A stretch of 64,000 nucleotides of DNA from JABWAN01 sp041918175 (GTDB lineage Bacteria > Zhuqueibacterota > Zhuqueibacteria > Zhuqueibacterales > Zhuqueibacteraceae). How positions within the stretch are numbered: the first letter of the stretch is position 1; the number at the start of each line of letters is the position of its first letter. The position numbers and the translations under genes are program-made. Shown in pieces: positions 59,437 to 64,000 of the stretch. The stretch lies in contig JAYRWE010000070.1 in assembly GCA_041918175.1 (NCBI GenBank), positions 24,777 to 88,776 on the forward strand, in the 5' to 3' direction. The notes beneath the pieces are model-generated. The model ran no database searches. It was not told the origin of the DNA and saw only the letters and a program-made list of their open reading frames with translations.

Positions 59437-59880
59437 ATGCAACCCCACGCCATTCTCGAAGCCGCGCTCTACGTGAGCGATATTGAACGCGCCGACGCTT
59501 TTTATGCGTGCGTGCTCGGCTTGCAACACGTCACGAAAGACCCGGCGCGGCACGTGTTTTATTACTGCGGCGCGAGCGTATTTTTGGTGTTCAATGCCCA
59601 TGCAACGCGCGCGGCAACGGCGGGGATGCCGACTCACGGCGCGGATGGCGCAGGCCATATCGCTTTTCATGTCTATGCCCATGAACTTGAGGCGTGGCGC
59701 AATCATCTCCTCGCGTGCGCGGTGGCGATCGAAAAAGAAATCGTCTGGCCCGAAGGCGGCTATTCGATTTACTTTCGCGACCCGGACGGCAATTCGCTCG
59801 AACTTGCCACGCGCGAAGTTTGGCCCGGCTTGCCTCTGAGCAATGCCTCATCTTTTCCCAACAACCCAATTTCCCAATAG
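59437..59880 (+). CDS. VOC family protein (glyoxalase-like)
   Basis: 147 residues from ATG 59437. The two beta-alpha-beta halves carry LEAALYVSDIERADAFYACV and GHIAFHVYAHELEAW, and the metal ligands include IYFRDPDGNSLELAT (the terminal Glu). VOC proteins are metal-dependent lyases, dioxygenases or resistance proteins. It lies 11 bases before the LutA gene, so it may share its transcript. Confidence 0.88.
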   Translation: MQPHAILEAALYVSDIERADAFYACVLGLQHVTKDPARHVFYYCGASVFLVFNAHATRAATAGMPTHGADGAGHIAFHVYAHELEAWRNHLLACAVAIEKEIVWPEGGYSIYFRDPDGNSLELATREVWPGLPLSNASSFPNNPISQ

Positions 59881-59891
59881 CCCCATATTCC

Positions 59892-60623
59892 ATGCCCTCG
59901 CCTCTTCACACCGTTTCGCTCTTCATCCCCTGTCTCGTCGATCAAGTATATCCCGAGATGGGCCTCGCGATGGCAAACGTACTGCGTCGTGCCGGCGTGC
60001 ACGTGGAATATGATGAACGCCAAACATGCTGCGGCCAGCCCGCATTTAACGCGGGCTATCGCAACGAAGCGCTGCAAGTTGCGGAGCATTTTCTCGAGGT
60101 GTTCGCGAACAAGTCCATCATCGTTACGCCCTCCGGCTCCTGCGCGGCGATGGTGCGAAAATTCTATGCGCACTTGTTTGCCGCGCATGCGCATCGCGAA
60201 GAAGCGTTGGCAATCGGCTCGCGTGTGTTTGAGTTTTCGGAGTTCATGGTGCTGCAACTGGAGCGCATCGAGGTCGGCGCAAAGTATTCGCGCAAGGTCG
60301 GATTTCATAATTCATGTCACAGCTATCGCGAGTTGGGAATTGTTGCTGAACCGTTGGCTTTGCTGCGCAAAGTGCAAGGCCTCGAACTCGTCGAACTGCC
60401 CGGCGAGCCGGTCTGCTGCGGCTTTGGCGGACTCTTCTCATATAAGTTCGCGCCGATTGCCTCCGCGATGACCAACAGCCGCATCGAGACTTTTGAAAAA
60501 CTCGGCGTCGAGGCGATTGTTTCGAATGACCCCGGCTGCATCATGCAAATGCGCAAAGAAGCGCAGACGCGCGGGAGCAAGCTGGAGGTTTTGCACGTGG
60601 CCGAAGTGTTGAATAAAGTCTGA
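59892..60623 (+). CDS. lutA: LutA-type (Fe-S)-binding protein
   Basis: 243 residues from ATG 59892. Two cysteine-rich CCG motifs stand out: ERQTCCGQPAFNAGYRNEAL and GEPVCCGFGGLFSY; HNSCHSYRELGIV and NDPGCIMQMRKEA supply further ligands. With LutB and LutC it oxidises L-lactate to pyruvate at the membrane, as in Bacillus subtilis lutABC. The order A-B-C is kept here. Confidence 0.92.
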   Translation: MPSPLHTVSLFIPCLVDQVYPEMGLAMANVLRRAGVHVEYDERQTCCGQPAFNAGYRNEALQVAEHFLEVFANKSIIVTPSGSCAAMVRKFYAHLFAAHAHREEALAIGSRVFEFSEFMVLQLERIEVGAKYSRKVGFHNSCHSYRELGIVAEPLALLRKVQGLELVELPGEPVCCGFGGLFSYKFAPIASAMTNSRIETFEKLGVEAIVSNDPGCIMQMRKEAQTRGSKLEVLHVAEVLNKV

Positions 60624-60727
60624 GCACAGTGTTCCAATCTCGGCTGCGCCGAGGTTTTGGTTTGAAGTAAATTGTGTTGAATGCAACGGCCAAGCCGTTG
60701 CAGGAACAGATTTCCAAAATTTGTTCG

Positions 60728-62104
60728 ATGCCCTCTCCTATGACCGAGCCTCAACACTTCCACAAACTCTCCGCACAAAAAGCCGGCGACGATGGGCATC
60801 GCTATAAAATTGCAAAAGCGATTGCGACGTACGATACGGCCGTCACCAATACGAAGAGGAATCAATTCAAAAATTGGGAAGAGGCGCGCTCGCTCGCGGC
60901 GCAGGTCAAAAATTATACGCTCGCGCACTTGGCGGAGTTGTTGGAGCAGTTTGAAGAGAACTTCACGCGTGCGGGCGGCAACGTGTTTTGGGCGGAGACC
61001 GGCGAGCAAGCTGCGGCATATATTGTCAAGCTCGCGCAAAAACACGGCGTGCGCAAAGTCGTCAAATCCAAATCCATGACCACCGAAGAAATTCATCTCA
61101 ATGAAGCATTGGAGAGCGACGGCGTCGAAGTGTGGGAGAGCGATCTTGGCGAATTGATCGTGCAGCTTGCGCATGAGAAGCCTTACCACATCGTCACGCC
61201 CGCCATGCACAAAACCAAAGAAGAGATCGGTGCACTCTTTCACGAGCAACTGCACGCGCCGCTGACCACCAATGCCGAAGAGCTGACGATGATTGCGCGC
61301 CGCCATTTGCGCGAGGCTTATATCACGAGCGGCATGGGCGTCACCGGCGCAAATTTTTTGATTGCCGACTCCGGCGCAATCGTTGTCACTGAAAACGAAG
61401 GCAATGCGCGCCTCACGATGTCGTGCCCGCCGGTGCATGTTGCCGTCGTTGGCATCGAGAAAATCATTCCGCGACTTTCTGATCTGAGTTTGTTTCTCCC
61501 TCTGCTCGCCACGAGCGGCACGGGCCAAGAGATCACGTGCTACAACTCCATCGTCTTCGGCCCGCGGAGCAATGATGAGCACGACGGCCCGGCCGAGATG
61601 CATGTCGTGTTGCTCGACAACGGCCGCTCGCAGCTTTATCAACGCGAGCGTTTCCACGAGATTTTGCGCTGCATTCGCTGCGGCGCGTGCCTCAATGCAT
61701 GCCCAGTGTATCGCACGGTGGGCGGCCATAGTTATCGCACCACGTATCAAGGCCCGATCGGCTCGGTCATCACGCCGCATTACAACGGCTTCGAAAAATT
61801 TCAGCACCTTGCTTCGGCCTCGTCGCTGTGCGGTGCGTGCAGCTCGGTTTGTCCGGTGCATATCGATATTCATGAGCTTCTACTTGAGAATCGCGCGCTC
61901 GCCGTTGAGCAACACTCGCCCTCGCTTTTTTGGAAAATGGCGATGCGCACCTACGCGTGGATGATGTCGAAGCCACGGCGTTTGCAAAATCTGCGGCGCT
62001 TCGTGCGATTGCTGCAGCCTCTTCTTCCACAAAAAGCTCGCGGCCCGCGCTTGAGCAAAAAATCTTTTCGTGAAATGTGGAGGGCAAATGAACACGAATC
62101 GTGA
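60728..62104 (+). CDS. lutB: LutB-type iron-sulfur protein
   Basis: 458 residues from ATG 60728 (a further frame to 60674 is not needed). The LUD domain is followed by two 4Fe-4S motifs, CIRCGACLNACPVYRTVGG and CGACSSVCPVHIDIHELL. FLIADSGAIVVTENEGNARL and LSLFLPLLATSGTGQEITCY are LutB landmarks. A short hairpin region (TCGGCTGCGCCGA, CAACGGCCAAGCCGTTG) separates it from lutA. Partner of LutA/LutC. Confidence 0.93.
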   Translation: MPSPMTEPQHFHKLSAQKAGDDGHRYKIAKAIATYDTAVTNTKRNQFKNWEEARSLAAQVKNYTLAHLAELLEQFEENFTRAGGNVFWAETGEQAAAYIVKLAQKHGVRKVVKSKSMTTEEIHLNEALESDGVEVWESDLGELIVQLAHEKPYHIVTPAMHKTKEEIGALFHEQLHAPLTTNAEELTMIARRHLREAYITSGMGVTGANFLIADSGAIVVTENEGNARLTMSCPPVHVAVVGIEKIIPRLSDLSLFLPLLATSGTGQEITCYNSIVFGPRSNDEHDGPAEMHVVLLDNGRSQLYQRERFHEILRCIRCGACLNACPVYRTVGGHSYRTTYQGPIGSVITPHYNGFEKFQHLASASSLCGACSSVCPVHIDIHELLLENRALAVEQHSPSLFWKMAMRTYAWMMSKPRRLQNLRRFVRLLQPLLPQKARGPRLSKKSFREMWRANEHES

Positions 62105-62744
62105 GCACATCTTGCAGCGATTGCGCGGCGCGATGCAGACGAATGCGAGCACGTTCTTGCCCGCGGCCAATGACGCTGCACTCTTCGCGAATCATCCGGC
62201 GCAGGAAAATTTGCTCGAACGCTTCGGCGCAAAACTCGCTGCCCTTAGAGGAGAATTTTATCACGTGCGCGATTTACGCGAAGCGGCGTTGCGCGTGAAG
62301 GAGTTGCTCTCCGCGACTGTATCAGAAAAAAAATGTTTGCGACAACGCCACGCTTTGCTCGACGAACTCCTTGCGCAAGAGCCGTGGCTGCAAATGCACA
62401 CGACGCCGTTGCCGGATGATTTGGCAAACGAAAACTTCGCACAATATGAAGCGGGTTTGACCGTCGCGGATTTTTTGATTGCGCGCACGGGCAGCGTTGT
62501 GCTCAATGCCGCGAGCGCAGGCGGGCGCAGGCTTTCGGTGTTGTCGCCGCTGCACATCGTCCTCGCAACTGCCGGGCAAGTGGTCGCTTCTTTAGACGAA
62601 GCTTTTGCGCAAAGTAAAAATGCAGCGACGAGTTATATGACTATCATCAGCGGCCCGAGCCGCACTTCCGATATTGAAAAGATTCTCGTGCTCGGCGCGC
62701 ACGGTCCCAAGCGACTCGCGGTGATTGTGATCGAGCAAGCATAA
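62088..62744 (+). CDS. lutC: LutC-type protein (LUD domain)
   Basis: 218 residues from ATG 62088 behind GGAGGGCAA, overlapping lutB by 17 bases. The LUD domain shows GLTVADFLIARTGSVVLNAA, LHIVLATAGQVVASLDEAFA and TIISGPSRTSDIEKILVLGA. It completes the lactate-utilisation set LutABC. It is followed by a palindromic segment near 62750 and then the insertion element. Confidence 0.93.
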   Translation: MNTNREHILQRLRGAMQTNASTFLPAANDAALFANHPAQENLLERFGAKLAALRGEFYHVRDLREAALRVKELLSATVSEKKCLRQRHALLDELLAQEPWLQMHTTPLPDDLANENFAQYEAGLTVADFLIARTGSVVLNAASAGGRRLSVLSPLHIVLATAGQVVASLDEAFAQSKNAATSYMTIISGPSRTSDIEKILVLGAHGPKRLAVIVIEQA

Positions 62745-62841
62745 ATGTTCAGCCGCGACTCGGCTGTGGCTTTATTGCAATCGCTCAACTAGAGCTTCGC
62801 CATAATTTTGATCGCCCCCTTTCCTTTTTAGAAGGAAAGAA

Positions 62842-63893
62842 CGGGCTGAATCTTTCCTGTTAAATAAGGAAAGGCGGAAGCATGATTTTTACTGCGTTTG
62901 CTGACAATAGACCTTATAACAGGTTAAGTTTTTAGTTTTGAATAGATTTTGTACCTTGGGCAAAAAAGGTGCTTTATGGCCCTTGTGGATAGCCCGCATT
63001 CTAGTGTGAAACTCCGAGAAAAACCTGAGCGCTTTTTGACTTTACTCGGTGTCACCGTCGAACAATTTGATACGATTTATACAAAGTTGCGTCACTATGA
63101 AGTTCTTCAGCAGCAACGTTCCCATCCCCTCCGGCGTCGAGCGCGTGTTGAAAAGATGATTGCCCGGAACACAGAGACGTTGCGTGAGTACCTGTGTATC
63201 ACGCTGCTTTATCTTCGGCAGTACAACATTCAAGAAGTCTTGGCAGCTAGTTTTGATCTCAGTCAAGCACAGGTTTCCAAGATCGTCAATCGCATTTCGA
63301 AAACCTTAGAAGAGATTCTTCCCGTTCCGAAAAACGCCGTTTCCGCTTTATCTGAACGAATCGAACAAATTGATCCAGCCATTCGAAACGACTATTCGGC
63401 CACACTGATTATTGATGCTAGCGAACAACGAATCGAACGCAGCCAGAATCAAGAACAACAGCGCCAAGAGTTCTCAGGTAAAAAAAACACCATAGCCGAA
63501 AGTTTCAGATCATCATTACACAAAGCGAATTGATTTTGGATATCAGCACAGCCATTCATGGTTCCGCACATGATTTCAAAATCTTCAAAGAGCGTTTGAT
63601 CAGCAACAATCAAAACGAATGGTCAACCTGATGAGGAGTGTTATCGTTTGGGCCGATAGCGCTTATGAAGCGATCGGGCAATATTGCCCCCAATGGCAGT
63701 GTCGAGTGAATGAAAAAGCCAAACGCAATCACCCCTTGACGCAACGACAGAAAGACAGCAACACGCGGAAAAGTAAAACCCGAATCTTCGTTGAGCACAC
63801 GATCAGCCGGATCAAAAAATATCGAACCTGCTCGGATCGGACTCGAAACATGACCCCAGAACTAGCTACCTGACAGTTTTAAAATTCAGCCCG
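62842..63893 (+). mobile_element. IS5-type insertion element (remnant)
   Basis: CGGGCTGAATCTTT at 62842-62855 and AAAATTCAGCCCG at 63881-63893 are near-perfect reverse complements and could be the terminal inverted repeats of an element of about 1.05 kb. Inside lies a plus-strand transposase of the HTH_Tnp_4/DDE_Tnp_4 type. No target-site duplication is obvious at the flanks. The ends are inferred from this short match only. Confidence 0.6.
62976..63873 (+). pseudogene. IS5-type DDE transposase, interrupted by frameshifts
   Basis: The first frame (62976-63533) holds the helix-turn-helix (LREYLCITLLYLRQYNIQEV, FDLSQAQVSKIVNRISKTL) and the first catalytic Asp (TLIIDASEQRIERS). At 63482-63488 the heptamer A_AAA_AAC lies in the correct phase for a -1 slip; the -1 frame then gives KFQIIITQSELILD and GSAHDFKIFKERLI, ending at 63629-63631. 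The last third is in yet another frame (VIVWADSAYEAIG, IFVEHTISRIKKYR) up to 63873. One programmed slip is plausible, but the second shift near 63600-63628 must be a lesion, so the gene is probably inactive. Confidence 0.8.
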
Positions 63894-64000
63894 ATAAAAC
63901 GAAGCTAATCGAAAAGGCATGTCCATTCATAAGGCAGCGTTCGACCATACGGTAGCCAATACGGAAAATGCTCAAGTCGCGTCGATCCACGCGATCCACC
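63894..64000. other. Right edge, no feature recognised
   Basis: About 105 bases beyond the insertion element. I see no start of a convincing gene before the window ends. Confidence 0.4.

Noticed and set aside
60323..61873. Minus-strand open frame across lutA/lutB
   Set aside because: It is an antisense shadow of well-supported iron-sulfur proteins.

Overview
The window is about 64 kb of dense bacterial chromosome, roughly half G+C. There is no rRNA and no CRISPR array, four tRNAs lie side by side, and an insertion-sequence remnant sits near the right edge. An outer-membrane-type barrel protein, a heptosyltransferase-like GT9 enzyme, SpoIID-independent AmiC-type amidases, lipoprotein signals and an LpoA-like TPR/periplasmic-binding protein point to a diderm (Gram-negative) cell. 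The mixture of family types and the many palindromic intergenic repeats resembles uncultured FCB-group lineages such as KSB1 or Calditrichota. That placement is inference: no marker gene here settles it.

Layout. 1-8.7 kb: tail of an ABC ATPase, an ABC-2 permease fused to an M1 peptidase, an aldo/keto reductase, a TPR protein, a rhomboid protease and an AMIN-amidase. 8.7-17 kb: aminotransferase, APC permease, DUF433 protein, M23 peptidase, SulP transporter, GNAT enzyme and a YjbQ-like fusion. 17-24 kb: two large convergent ATPases of conflict-system flavour, namely an orphan HsdR-like protein with decayed catalytic motifs and a NACHT NTPase ending in an FGE-fold domain. 24-31.5 kb: P1 and MA-type peptidases, a DUF433/DUF5615 pair, glycosyltransferases, and an A+T-richer gene joining a receiver without its phospho-acceptor to a TIR domain.

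31.5-36.5 kb: a B12-dependent acyl-CoA mutase locus (MeaB-like GTPase, large subunit, B12 subunit). Its large subunit carries the Phe/Gln pair typical of isobutyryl-CoA mutase. A retropepsin-like gene and a DUF4258/YgiT-type pair are inserted in it, and it ends in a strong terminator before an Lrp regulator. 36.5-48 kb: an Asp-to-Glu receiver, a small amidase, glmS coupled to the LpoA-like protein, an outer-membrane barrel, a VapBC-like pair, holA, then an ECF sigma / anti-sigma / catalytically dead HtrA / lone microcompartment vertex protein series.

48-64 kb: a Na+-type ABC-2 exporter, a molybdopterin oxidoreductase, tRNA-Pro/Arg/His/Glu, a run of coupled genes (rhodanese, DoxX, DCC, P450, AAC(6')-like, YkgJ), a Bro-N protein, a LOG-family hydrolase, a YdbL-like lipoprotein, VOC plus LutABC lactate utilisation genes, and a broken IS5-type element with a classical slippery heptamer.

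The strongest candidates for new biology are the pseudo-enzymes: HtrA with all three catalytic positions replaced, HsdR with nuclease and DEAD motifs lost, an FGE domain without its copper cysteines on a NACHT protein, and two receivers altered at the phospho-acceptor. The second theme is a set of interspersed palindromic repeats, one of which has become the C-terminal coding end of a glycosyltransferase.
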